This document shows, piece by piece, positions 41,333 to 55,240 of a stretch of DNA of 64,000 bases. Both the position numbers and the translations under genes were made by a program. The stretch is from contig CM043943.1 in NCBI GenBank assembly GCA_014529385.2, positions 106,118,355 through 106,182,354 of the forward strand, written 5' to 3'. Positions within the stretch are counted from its first letter, which is position 1. Each line of letters begins with the position of its first letter. The DNA comes from Adiantum capillus-veneris (taxonomy: Eukaryota > Streptophyta > Polypodiopsida > Polypodiales > Pteridaceae). Under the pieces are notes generated by a model. The model did not search any database. It had not been told where the DNA came from and was given only the letters and a program-made list of their open reading frames with translations.

Positions 41333-43174
41333 TGCATGCAAAAAGTGTAAAACTTGACAACAAGGCCATAAGGGTCAGTCAATGTCAAAAGGCAAAGAAA
41401 ATTGAGAGAGGAGTAGAAATGAAGGTGATAATCAGTTTCCAAGCATTAGAATCATAAAAACCAATACCCACTAGCCATAAGAATCAATCAAAGTGGGATC
41501 CAAAAAATAGATATGGTCAGAGTCGAGAAAATAGGGCCATAAACTGGGAAATATGGTTAGCTAAGTGAATATAGCTCTAAATTTGAAAAGATTCCACCAA
41601 TGTGCTAGGATAGGCTATAAGAACATGTCCACCAAGTTTTACCCCAAAATGTGACCCAACATGGATCACGATCCATGTACCTTTTCTAAAATTTAGGACC
41701 AGAACCAAGCCATCATGACCAGTCCTGGAAATTGCAACCCTTTCCACCCTTCCTTAGGGGTCTAGCCCTGCACATGCATGGCACTTTTGTGATAGGCCTT
41801 CCCGGTGAAGAGCATGCTGTTTAGAGGCCCCCTCCCAATACACGGGTCCTTTGAAAATAAGCCTTCACTAGGAAGGGCAAGTTTTGAAAATGCCCTTCAA
41901 AGATAAATTCTATAGAATAGCCCAAAAAAATTCAAAGTAGAAGGTTGCTTAGTTAAAACATGAGCCTAAGTTCTAAGGTGTAACTCGGATGTGCTGCATT
42001 CAGGATTGACTCGTTTTAGTTTGAGCTTTGTGGTGGTAGGAAGTTTCTCCGATAGATTATAATTTGCTGCCATGTGTTGTTTTTTCTTCCTATCCATTGG
42101 ACATGTTGGGGTGGAATGGCAAGGACCTCAATGTGGTGGCATCCACTACTCAAGATCTCTCTCCAAATATATTGTTTGTAAGATCCTAGTCTTTATGGTG
42201 TTTATGCTCCTTGTGGCATGTGATGCACATGGGGTTTTCATGGTCTGTAATGGTGGGTTGCGGGTCCATATAAAAGCCAAGACACTTGTGTGTGTTTTTT
42301 CTTTAATATAAATAGCTCCTATTGAGTATTGCTTGTATATTAGAAAAAAAAATAAAGCCTAAGCTCTAAGGTGGTAAAATATAAGTTCAAATTTATTAAG
42401 ATTTGAATCCCACCACCTAAATCAAAGAAGAGATAACACTTTTAATATGTTATTTTTAATGAAGACCTTCAAAAAATCAAAATGTGACAAGATTTGAGAG
42501 TGGCAGCTCACTAGTTATGATTTGAGCGTGGCAGCTCACTAGTTATGCTTTTTATACGGATGTAGATGCTTTGCTATGCAAAGTCTGATGCAACCAGACT
42601 TGTGATGTGTGCAATGTGCATGATGATTCTAGAAGCTAGCGACCTCTAAGCTCCTCCTCTAATGTCCTAGCCTCTAATGCATGTGTGACTACGGTTGAGT
42701 TTGGGCATGAATCTTTTAAAGGAAATGAGGAGATAGCATTGAGGCTCAAGGAAACAAGTCACGACCTCTCTCTCTCTCTACACATTTCTGGCCTCTTCAT
42801 GGCTTCACATGAGAGATGAACACTTTCTATGTACACTTCTTTCTCTGTTTGCGCCACGCACTGCCCTCTCTCCTACTTGCAGTTATAGCATGCAAGTAGG
42901 AGCATGCCCGTTGAAGGGCCACTATATGCCAAGAGAATCTCGAACCACATCTTAGCCCCTCTACCCTTGCACAAACTCCTGGATCATGTCATCCATGCCT
43001 TTGTTGCAATAGGCATTGACCAAGACACCTTCCTCTTTCTTCCTCTTAGAGGGCCTTACCTCGTTGAATTGCCTCCCTCCTCTTCCTTTTCTCAGAGGGC
43101 CTCACCTCACAAATGTCCCTCAAACTTGCACACTCTTCTTGTGGCACATGTTGGCTAAAGTGAATGCTCTCAAG

Positions 43175-43240
<66 letters not shown>

Positions 43241-43728
43241 CGTGAAAACTAATGGTGATGCTTTTGGGGGGAAGAGGAGCAAACAAAGCTAAAGTATAAT
43301 ATACCAATATACTAAAAATTTACTAATCATCAAATTTAATTAAAAAATACCTAATGCTAAATCCTCTTAAGTATGGAACAGTAAAAGATACACCCAAAGC
43401 AAGTGAATATTTCATAGGAGCAAGAAAATTAAGGGGTATCGAGTGACGGGTTGGTGCATTTTTGCCTTGCATGATGACGGGCAAAGTGTATGATGGCCCT
43501 TCCTCTCCGAAGGCCAACTAAGGGAATTCCCATTCCCTAGGAAGGACAAGGGCACCCTTCAATTTCCAGGCCTGATCATGACCCACATGCTAATTAAATC
43601 TTAATCCTAGAGTTTCAAGCCATTTGAACATCAAAACCCTTATGAGCATGCTAAAATTCTCTAAATCTGCTAAAGAAATAAAATTTTTGGCTTAGAATCC
43701 CAGCTAGTGATCCAAATCACAAAATTTT
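41333..43728. other. No gene recognised; (GT)n(GA)n at 43176-43240
   Basis: Unassigned sequence. The only marked feature is a compound GT then GA microsatellite. ORFs at 42904-43158 and 43016-43252 have no recognisable domain. Confidence 0.5.
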
Positions 43729-44037
43729 TCACCCATAGCTTCTCTTAAGCAGGGAAGTCAGTGCCTTTCTTCTGCTTTTTGCCGTGCTTTTTAGCTTTTT
43801 GCTTTGCGCATCAAAGAGTTGAGCAATCCGTGCATCAACCACCTCTTCTAATTCCTTCTCTGAATATTTCTTGAGAGCGGGTTTTGGGGGTGGAGTTGTG
43901 GTTTTCTGCCACTGCGCATGCACTTCCTGAAAAGAAGTCTCGCTCATATATTTTGCAATTTGCCCTAGTACATGTAGTTGTCCTAGACACACTGGTGAAG
44001 TTTTGTCAAATTTGGAACTTTTTTGCCCATTTTGCAT
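43729..44037 (-). CDS. Hypothetical short ORF, 102 codons
   Basis: Not recognised. The C-terminal half is charged and looks helical (KYSEKELEEVVDARIAQLFD then AQSKKLKSTAKSRRKALTSL), while the N-terminal half is unremarkable. It lies just upstream of, and divergent from, the unidentified + strand relic at 44.2 kb. It could be a leftover of a transposon gag or N-terminal domain, or chance. Confidence 0.25.
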   Translation of the reverse strand: MQNGQKSSKFDKTSPVCLGQLHVLGQIAKYMSETSFQEVHAQWQKTTTPPPKPALKKYSEKELEEVVDARIAQLFDAQSKKLKSTAKSRRKALTSLLKRSYG

Positions 44038-44174
44038 TTTATGGTTAAGTTATCATTATATCGACTTTTTTAACAACATTTTGATAAACTTTCGAGCACT
44101 AAATAGCTAAAGTTTTGGTAGAAATATGCTTCATAGATGTGCTCAGAAGGAGTGAAAACCAGCCCCCTATGAGA

Positions 44175-47100
44175 TCATTGTCAACATCTCATCAAACAAA
44201 AAGGCACACATTACAGATGAGGAGCTTGAGCAAATCCCTGCCAACATCTTTATAGGTAAATTCTAGGCAATGGATGGCACAAAAATAAAAGTCACCATCT
44301 TCCCGAAGGAGTTATGGACATTGCATTAGAAACCAAAAGTGCTAGACACTGCTAGGTGTCTTCGATTATATATCTTTTTTCAGGTTATCATCATGGGGAA
44401 CTAACTTCCAGAGATCCCATGAGCTCATGAGTACCATCTAGTATAATGGAGAAGCTACATTACCAAACAAAGATGGAGCCAGAATTCGGGTCAAAATTAT
44501 AAGTGATTTGATATGCCAAGTACTTCATCTACCAATGGGCAGTCACAACTTGTTGCTGAAGATGAAATCCATTCACACTGACAAATCTTTCATCAAGCAT
44601 CAAGGGCACAAGCTAACATACAAGGATTTGATCTATTTGGAGAAAGAATTGCCATTAAGACTGCTCTCATAGCATTTGAAAGTACAAAAACCACCTTATT
44701 ACACACGGCCCCTACTACACATAGCAATGGTGATGGCTATTGGGCTAGCGGAAAAGAAGAGTGATCAAGTGCGACCTTAGAGGATACATACTTGACAATC
44801 TAGTAGAATCTAAATTGAAGAGCAATGACAAGAACAAAGCATGCTTGAATGTAGGGCTGATGCTTACAAGGATTGCTTACCAAGCCCTGGGAATGATAGA
44901 AGACTTACCGAAACCTGAATCTGAACTCAACCTCCTACACATAGCAAAGCATGCAATTAAGGTGGTGAGAAGCTCGTCTACAACACCTACAAAGAAAATA
45001 ACACACAACAAGAGCTCTAAAGCACCAATCACTGATAGAGAGGCTAATGAGTCTGATTTTGAGCTTCAAGGTGGAAATCAAAGGGAAAGAAGGTGTTCCA
45101 TCAGATTATCAATGCTCAAAACAAGAAGAGGTGGAGATCCCTTTGATCCAAAAAATACCTCAACAGATAGAGAAAATCCCCAAATTTCAAGGTCAAAGAT
45201 CAATGGAGGAATCTCAATGGCTCATATAGGAGTGACAAGCAAAGATAACCGAAAAATGGAAGAAACCCATCATGACTCACCTCCCCCCAAAGCTTATGAT
45301 ATTGAGCTTGATGTAAAGCTTAAGAAACTTAAAGAGGAAAGACGACAGAAAGCTCAAGCAAAGATCAAGTTGGCAGGCTCCACGCGCTAAAGGATCCATG
45401 AGATCTCGAAAAGGAAAGATGAAGGGGGAGGAGATTTAACTCTCCTTGTTGAAGCCAGCAATCTCACCACAAGGAGATTACCAAAGATATGGGAGCAACA
45501 CAAGATACAGATCAAACATCAATTCTCTCCAAAACCACCATTTCCACCTCGTGCGGATCAACAAGAGAAAAGAGAGTCTCAAACCGAAAAGGAAGATCAA
45601 AATCGCACTAAGAAGGGCAAAAACCTCTCAAGGAGCAACATGAAAAAACTCCTCCAATGATTGATCAGATTGCATAGACCTCCCACCTCCAACCCAAGAA
45701 AATGCAATGGTGGCACAAAGAATTCTTGAAGACTTTGATCTTGAAGAGCATATACAGATGATAGAGCTTTAATTTAGATGTTAGAAAGTGATAACACAGC
45801 TATGGACCCAATTCATAGAAGATGTAAAAGATGATACTCAAAAAGAAAATAAGGAGATAGAACGGCTAAAACAGTAAATCAAGAGCCTGCAAGAGGATAA
45901 AGAGCAGCTCCAGATAACCCTAAAGAGAGAAAAAGAGGATGTTGCAAGTATTTACCAAAATATGGAGAAATAGGTTGAAGCCAACATAGAGATCCAAGCG
46001 GAGCGGTAAGCTCTAGAAGAGTCTTTGGAAGAGAAAAAGAAATGCTACTCCAAGTTGTGCCACGCCTATGATGTAGTCAAGAACACCCTCTCCACCCTCC
46101 TAGCAAACCACGACATATCAGCACCTACCTCTACATCACAACCTTCTACAAAAATTGCTCAAGAAATCAAAGCACTGAAGGTAGAGCTTGAGCAAGAGAA
46201 GTCTACAGAGGCAACTTCTAATGGATGGCATGCTCGCCAAAAACTCACAAAGAGAACAACAGATTAAAGAGCTCTAAGAGCAATTAAAAAAAGTCAAGGC
46301 GGACCTTACCACCCAAGCAGAGATACATGCCAGGAGTTGCGGGCCAAAGATATGGAATTGGGTGCTCTCTAGACAAACGCAATTGTACCAATCACCCAAA
46401 GCCAATATATCGAGTTGGAAAGTGCTGACATGCCCCCATTGGACTTATCAAGTACATCATCCATGGGAGTGAACAAGAGAAAGAGCATGTGGATGCTAGA
46501 GATGAGCTCAAAAAGTGGATAGAAGATATGCCATAGGGTACACAAAAAGAATACATGTTGTACGAGCTCAAGGCCCTACAATCAACAACTCTTCTAATGC
46601 TCAAACCAAACGATTATGTAAAAAACTTCGGGTATGAAATGGCTGCTTTTCCATTAATGAAGCAAGAGGCCATCCTCTGAAACAAAAAACTACTACCAAC
46701 CGTAGAACCAAATGTAAAAGAAGATTATGAAGATGTACCAGTAACATCCAAGCAGTTGTTGCTCATCTTGAAGAGACAACCACTATGGACAAAGAAATGG
46801 TTTGAAAAGAGGCCCTAAGATGAGACAAACTACAAGAACGCTCCCCAGCATCTACAGATCGATCCCAAATATTGTCCATTACCAAGAAGGCGATCTTGGG
46901 AGACATACTATACTTGGAAGAGCAAGAGGCAATCAGTGCTAAACTATCTAGTGATTGCAAAGCATTTATGGTTCATACACTCAAATTTGTCATCACACTC
47001 ATGAGGGATATTCCTGATTTAGTCTGCCAAATGACCTGCAAAATTGCAAAGATGATCCTCACGTGCATTGAAGCATTTGAGTACATTAACAAGGCCCGTG

Positions 47101-47400
47101 GGAGGTGTTTCTCGAAGGAATAGACGTCATAAGCTGGAATATGGAGAGTGAAGCTCCCTCAAGGGATATCATTTATGGGGATGTATGCAAGGATGATGTT
47201 TCTACTATCCCACTATACGCAAACATTCAAAGAATCCTTCGTGATGGGATTCTTTGACATGGACTCCAGCCTGCTTATAAAAGGATTCATAAGCAGCAAG
47301 GCACATTGCTCAACAACCTATTCAGCGATATGTCAATTAAAGCCGACATCATAGCTTGAGCAGGAAAGTTTAACAAAATCACAAAGACATAGAAAAAATG
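44175..47400 (+). pseudogene. Unidentified decayed coding region with coiled coil
   Basis: Coding-like sequence continues for over 3 kb in changing frames. Pieces: NKKAHITDEELEQIPANIFI (44200), MDGTKIKVTIFPKELW (44270), then the 209-codon ORF 44761-45390 (MIKCDLRGYILDNLVESKLK; LNVGLMLTRIAYQALGMIED; basic Ser/Lys-rich tail ending KLKKLKEERRQKAQAKIKLA). From 45730 to 46270 comes a heptad-like coiled coil (EDFDLEEHIQMIEL; KENKEIERLKQ; SLQEDKEQLQITLKREKEDV; EESLEEKKKCYSKLCHAYDV; KIAQEIKALKVELEQEKSTE). The 46870-47123 ORF lacks motifs. The N-terminal half loosely recalls uncharacterised plant retroelement-associated proteins; that is memory only. Confidence 0.4.
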
Positions 47401-47559
47401 GTAGTTTGACTACTGAAGTGCTTCCACGACTTGCACGAGGATGTACAACTGCTGGGAAGGGAGAAGTGTTTGGCCGATGCAACTGACGAGCACCCTCCTA
47501 GTCGACCACGCCTTGACAAAGGCATATTTCAATGTAATTTATCCTAAAAATTTTCAAGA

Positions 47560-49310
47560 AGCCTTGTAATTGAGTCTATTTAATTTTGATCCAAAGGTTG
47601 TACACTCTAAGCTGTATTATTTGATCACTTATCTGAAGCCATGTGAACCAATCGTTGGCCATTTGAAAATCCCTAGGTAAATAAGCCAAAAACCTTATCT
47701 TTTGGATTTTGAAGAGCTCTGCGTACATACGTTCAAGTGGCATGCAAGATATGACTGCTTGCATGCTAGATGATCTTCAAAATTTGGCATGTACAAGTTG
47801 GCTCTTTGCAAAATTGAACCTCGTACATATTCACATGATTATGTTCTCCATGTGATTCAACCTTGAAAACTTCATTCACTCTTTCCACCCCAAAAAAATC
47901 TTCTACCACCCTTGCCTTCAAAACTAGAGCCAAAGCAATTTTACGACTTGCCTCCAATGAGATTGTCGTGCGGTACTTTGTTCACACCCGATCTCGAGTG
48001 TTTGAAAGATCGCTCCACATGGGACTATGTGATGACCCCGTCACATTCTCATTGGCACTCGGAGTCCCCAAAATATTTGGAGCACACTCTCTTGCAGCTT
48101 GTTCCACTTGATACCCACCTTCATAAATTTTTTGCACTTCCTCTAGAGAAAGATTTGTGCCAATTTGCACTGGCCAAATAATGGGTACTACCCCAGGTTG
48201 TGCATCAATGATTCCATCCAAAATATGAAAATGTAAAGAGTGCTCGAAACAAAACCAAAACCATTGATGGACCAGTCCCCTCGGATTTTTGTGATATCCT
48301 TTGAAAGAGGGAGCCATAACTCCCACACTCAAGCCTTCAATGGACCTGCCACATCTTTTTCTTCCATTAGGTGTTCCACTAAAGGTCACTTTGATGGGTG
48401 CGCCGAATAGCCCACATTGATTTGTTGATTTTCCTCTCCTTTACCATGGACCCTCCCCCTTCATTTCTCTTAAGAGGCATGTTTGACGCCCCTTTACCTG
48501 TGAAATTTATCTTTCTCGGCCTCCCCCCTGGCCATCGGTCCTTTGTGATTGAATTGTACTCAAGTCAATGAATTGACTCATCCTTAATATTAATCACCTA
48601 TATTGGCAACCTCTTCTTTCGAGAAGTTTCCTTGTTGCCCGTTAGAGTCAAGGGCGCCCTACAACATGGCATTCCTTCGGTAGCTTCATTCACAAGGCAT
48701 GTGATATGAGATGGTCGATTACTTAGCTGCTCGGCAAGCCTTTGTAAGGATGGACCCTTTACTAAATGTTTTCCTTGCAAGTATAAAATATCTTTCGTAC
48801 TCTACAGAAGTGCATTAGCTAGTTTGGTGATACATGCATCGTACAATGATATCCACCTCTTGAATCCCGCTCCTACCAGCCAGCTCTCCTGTTTGCTTTC
48901 AGCAAGATTTGTGTGTGGGGTGTTGGGACTGTCTGTGCTATATTCAACAGAAGTCATGATGTTCTCCCAATGGGCAATGCACACCTCGCAATAGCTTAGT
49001 CACGAATCCATGTATGGAAGATTTTTATACATGCAATTTCCTAGTCGCCACCATTATTGTATCAATCAAGCTTTTGCAACAGTTGCCTCCTTGGATGATG
49101 CTTGTCTCTACTTTTAACACATTTGTATGTGTGTTGCATGTGATGGTGCTACTATGTACTTCAACGTCTATTGATTCATGCTTTGCTTCCAATGAAATAC
49201 GCAAGAATGCTCTCAGCCCTCCATCACATTTCCCTTATCGCCATTGAACACGTGGCGCATTGGATTCCAATTTGCTTGCACTTCATCTACCATGAATCCA
49301 AAGAAATTTT
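47560..49310 (-). pseudogene. MULE-like transposase C-terminal relic with SWIM-type finger
   Basis: Read on the minus strand from about 49310: FFGFMVDEVQANWNPMRHVF then NGDKGNVMEGERAFL (48.0-49.3 kb), IAHWENIMTSVEY, NTPHTNLAESKQESWLVGAG (48.9 kb), SLYDACITKLANALL, GKHLVKGPSLQRLAEQLSNR (48.75 kb), a basic stretch, then SLEEVQKIYEGGYQVEQAAR (48.1 kb) and VFKVESHGEHNHVNMYEVQF then CKEPTCTCQIL (47.78 kb). The last piece followed by SHILHATCTYVRRA (47.73 kb) fits a SWIM finger, C-x-C...(C)xHI, which many Mutator-like transposases carry; the Cys before HI is altered. The catalytic DDE domain is not recognisable. Frames change at least four times. Confidence 0.45.
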
Positions 49311-49442
49311 TCGGTTCACCAATGTGTGTCATTGAGGCATTCCCACAAAAGGAGGCACTGTGAGTCCATGTTTGACCAATGTATCATTGAGGCATTCCCA
49401 AAAGAGGCAATGTAAAGGAGTTTGATGGTCGCTAGTGGACTA

Positions 49443-49452
49443 GAGAGAGACA

Positions 49453-49524
<72 letters not shown>
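49443..49524 (+). repeat. (GA)(CA)n(GA)n compound microsatellite
   Basis: CA repeats from about 49451 to 49470 then GA repeats to 49524. Confidence 0.95.
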
Positions 49525-49526
<2 letters not shown>

Positions 49527-49642
49527 TGGTTACCCATGAGTGTGTGGCCACGAGCTGAGAAATAGACAGAGAGTGGGTGGGTGGGGCGTGGGCACCACAA
49601 GCAAATGAGGGAGGGATGGAGGAAGGGGAGAGGGGGAGGGGA

Positions 49643-49664
49643 GGGGGGGGGGGGGGGGGGGGGG

Positions 49665-49714
<50 letters not shown>
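49643..49714 (+). repeat. G25 homopolymer joined to (GA)n
   Basis: About 25 G (49643-49667) run directly into 47 bp of GA repeats. Confidence 0.95.
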
Positions 49715-49717
<3 letters not shown>

Positions 49718-49779
49718 TTGGATGATAGCTGTAGAGAGAGGGTGGAGATAGAAACTGTGCATGTGCGTTGCTGAGGAGT

Positions 49780-50050
49780 TTTTTTTTGGGCCGTCACATG
49801 CTCACTTGGGTGGTTGAGGGTCGAACATAGTGGTAGTTGTGCATGCCAAGCGTCGTTGGGCTAGGAATAGTCCGGTGGGAAGAGTCGCATGCAAAAGCAA
49901 GGGTTGAGGGTGGGTGGCATGGTGGGTATGGATAGATAATGCACCGAATATTGAGCTAGGCAGAGCAGGTGTGTGATGATATCCTGGGTGGCAACACTAG
50001 CTTGGTAGTGGTAGTGGGGTGTTCCTAGTGTGTGCCCGTCAAGATTCAAA

Positions 50051-50085
<35 letters not shown>

Positions 50086-50750
50086 TTATTTATTTATTTA
50101 TTTAAAGGTTTCCATGGGATTGTTCCCACAACAATGTGGAAAACAGAACATCAGAGCTCCCCCTCTATCGTTTTGCAATCATATGTAAAAATGGTTATTC
50201 CCTTTCCTACTTGATTAGCAAACCTTGAGTTCAAATCTCATTGAAGAGGCCTTTGGGGACTCTTTGAATATTTCCTATGATGCAAAAGTGTGTCGACGTC
50301 TTCTTCTTTGTAAGGATACTATTCTTGCTCGTGAACCTATGCATAATCAAACTCTTTGGCTTCTTCTTCTAATAATTCTTCTACAACTTCCTCACTCATA
50401 TCTTTGTACTCGTCATAAACTCTCCTTTTGGTGATTTTCTAGCATGACTATTTATGTGCATATTACTCTAATTGTAACTAAAATCGATGTTATTAATCCT
50501 TATGTTTACATTATGAGCATTATTTCTAGCATGCATCCACTAAAAGCAGCTCAAAGGGCTATGTCTAATTATGAATCGCTCTCAAATTGATCAAGTATAG
50601 TCGAGTCAAGAAAAAACATTCTATGTAAGGGAAAGGTCGTAACCTTAAAATTTCAAGAAAATAAATAAATGCATAACACTTAGCTTTGACGTCTCGTTTA
50701 CAAAATTCACCATGTCCATAATTGTTGCATAGCCAAGAGCATAGCCACAA
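49780..50750. other. No gene recognised; (AT)n at 50053-50082
   Basis: Unassigned, with an AT microsatellite followed by TTAT/TTTA repeats. On the minus strand, 50645-50730 lies just inside a primer site and begins ATGGACATGGTGAATTTTGT, a possible gag start (MDMVNFVNETSKL), but the frame stops within about 25 codons. Confidence 0.45.
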
Positions 50751-50761
50751 CTCTGATACCA
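50751..50761 (-). other. Primer-binding site, minus strand
   Basis: The minus strand reads TGGTATCAGAG, one base inside a sequence ending TTGCA (50763). This is the Met-type site again. Confidence 0.65.
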
Positions 50762-50762
50762 T

Positions 50763-51240
50763 TGCAATAGCCGGGAGCACGGAGGGCTTGCAAAATACAC
50801 AAAACTACATACTAAAATGAATAAATCAACATATATGCATGCCTGGCAAGTCGCGCACACACACTCAAGAATCGTACATGATCTGAGAGAGGTAGAGGAT
50901 GAGACACCATGGGAGCGCATGCAGGTGCACCTCCTAGAGAAGAGGGTTACACTTGCATGCCAAGAGAGGAGAGATGGAAAGAGACAATAAGGACACAGAC
51001 ACTGGGTGTAATCTCCCCCGTGCAAGAGTGAGCATTTTCCTCTTACATGTATTTATTTATAGATTTTTTGAATACACAAAATAAATACAGACTGTTCATC
51101 CAAACGTACAACGAACATAGCTCATAAAAGAGCACTTTAATAATAAATTATTGACAAATGTGCTATCCTTTTGCCTAAACCATTGACCGCTTATGCTTTT
51201 GCCACCTGTCAGCTATAATAAATAGATAATTATCAATTTC
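50763..51240 (-). mobile_element. LTR of a second minus-strand element (outer edge unknown)
   Basis: The inner edge is set by the primer site. A minus-strand TATA-like CTATAAATAAATACATG lies at about 51045-51062. No second copy was found in the window, so the far edge is an estimate. Most of the internal region has no recognisable gene. Confidence 0.4.
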
Positions 51241-51434
51241 CAATACAATATTTGAGGTTTGTGGCTTTGTCTAGAGATGAGGGTCATATCAATATTCCAT
51301 TCAGTCCATTGCGTGCACTTTTTCCTCGGTTGGTGGGAACTCAAAAATGACGTTGCCATTGTAACTCTTGGGAATCTATGCCACCTTTACAATCAGATCA
51401 ATTTTGGATATAACCTTCATTAAGGTGTTTTTCT

Positions 51435-51480
51435 TATCAAAGCCGACGATGCGGAAGCGTAGAGACCAAGGGGAGTGAGC

Positions 51481-51567
<87 letters not shown>

Positions 51568-51758
51568 CTGAACCAATCAACCTTGGCCATGAATAACTGA
51601 ATGTGTATACAATGGAGGCAAGGGGTTGCTTATATAGCAAGCCTAGTAAATTGCCCTACCAAAGACTTTGACAAATAAGTAAAATAAATACCTGAAAGCC
51701 AAAATTTAAATAATGGGATCACATTGGGCATTTCACTTGAGATGCCTAAACTTTAACA
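51435..51758 (-). repeat. 3' LTR of the non-coding minus-strand element
   Basis: Minus strand from TGTTAAAGTTTAGGC to GGCTTTGATA. The terminal CA is TA here by mutation. It holds a TATA-like GCTATATAAGC at about 51628-51638 and an 83-bp GA/TC tract at 51483-51565. Confidence 0.88.
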
Positions 51759-53923
<2,165 letters not shown>

Positions 53924-53935
53924 GCTCTGATACCA

Positions 53936-53971
53936 TGTCAGAGTCGACAATGCGAAAGCGTAGAGACCAAG

Positions 53972-54068
<97 letters not shown>

Positions 54069-54259
54069 TCCTAAACCAATAAACCTTGGCAATGAATAAC
54101 TGAATGTGTATACAATGGAGGCAAGGGGTTGCTTATATAGCAAGCCTAGTAAATTGCCCTACCCAAGACTTTGACAAATAAGTAAAATAAATACCTAAAA
54201 TCCAAACTAAATAATGGGATCACATTGGGCAGTTCACTTGAGATGCCTAAACTTTAACA
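53936..54259 (-). repeat. 5' LTR of the non-coding minus-strand element
   Basis: Minus strand from TGTTAAAGTTTAGGC to GACTCTGACA, directly followed by the primer site. Contains the same TATA-like motif and an 89-bp GA/TC tract at 53978-54066. Confidence 0.88.
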
Positions 54260-54264
54260 TTTCT

Positions 54265-55240
54265 TTGATGTGGATCTCAAAATATCCACAAAAGATTGGG
54301 CATTGCGAGAGCGGCCATATAAATTCTCAACCACAAGGGTTGAGTGTATACTCGTGAAATTTGACCCTCAAGTGATAGTAGAGTTTCCATTAGTGCTCAA
54401 CATTGTCAACAAGTAAGGTTCTTTACATTATCTTTGCAACACGAGTTGCAAATGGTCACTAATTTATTACCTCACACCACTACCCACCACATCTTCATGA
54501 TGCAAAAGTTGGCACTTATGGACCCACAATCCTTATTGGACGAGTTTAGTGAGAACAAGGAAAAAGCTAAGAGGGTGCTTTATGGCATGGCAATGAACCA
54601 TTCAAGATGGCTTAGAATATTGATGTATTTGCTACCACAGCTATTCTGGAAGGCAAGCATAATTTATAATACACATGCATTGGATGACTTGACTATATTT
54701 TGTTTAAAAATTGATTTGTCTTTTGTAAGGTATCCACCTTTCTAGCTGTCAGAAATTACTCAAAACTTTAGGAGAAAGCATTGGTCATACAAACAGGTAA
54801 AAGCAATATCTCAAAAGCATTAAAAAATGGTATTTTTGGAATCTTAATCACAGCAAACCCAGGGCTAGAAATTTTCAGAATTAAGTTCGGATAAAAATTG
54901 ACCCCTCTAGTCCCTCTGGAAGGTTTAATGTCAATTAATTTGCTAAGAACAATGGATGGTTGCAGTAATCATTTAAGCATAGACTTTTACTAAGGCCTCC
55001 CAGATATTTTCCCCATATATTTATGAAAATAGAATAAAATAGCCTAGAAAATTAGCAGGGTTGATTTTTTTTATAAGGCATGCTGTGGGAGGAGATAGCA
55101 GGAGCTATCAGGCACTGATTTAGTAGCAGATAGTGCCTTTTTGAGGATGGGGACTGCTTGAGTAGCAAGGAACTGCCAAATGCAGCCAGAGAGAGCATGT
55201 GTGTGCCTTAAAAACTATAAATTGGACCCTACGCCTCTCA
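54265..55240. other. No gene confirmed; one 103-codon ORF of unknown meaning
   Basis: The ORF 54434-54745 on the + strand (MQHELQMVTNLLPHTTTHHI onward) has no recognised domain, though upstream text also reads as coding (STTRVECILVKFDPQ). The rest is unassigned. Confidence 0.3.

Noticed and set aside
42072-43252. ORFs between the Copia element and the 43.7-kb ORF
   Set aside because: No domains, and one runs through the GT/GA microsatellite; length is within chance expectation.
53936-53940. Treating the 51.4 and 53.9-54.3 kb repeats as a simple segmental duplication
   Set aside because: Primer site, polypurine tract, TG..CA ends and an exact TTTCT duplication show that they are the LTRs of one element.
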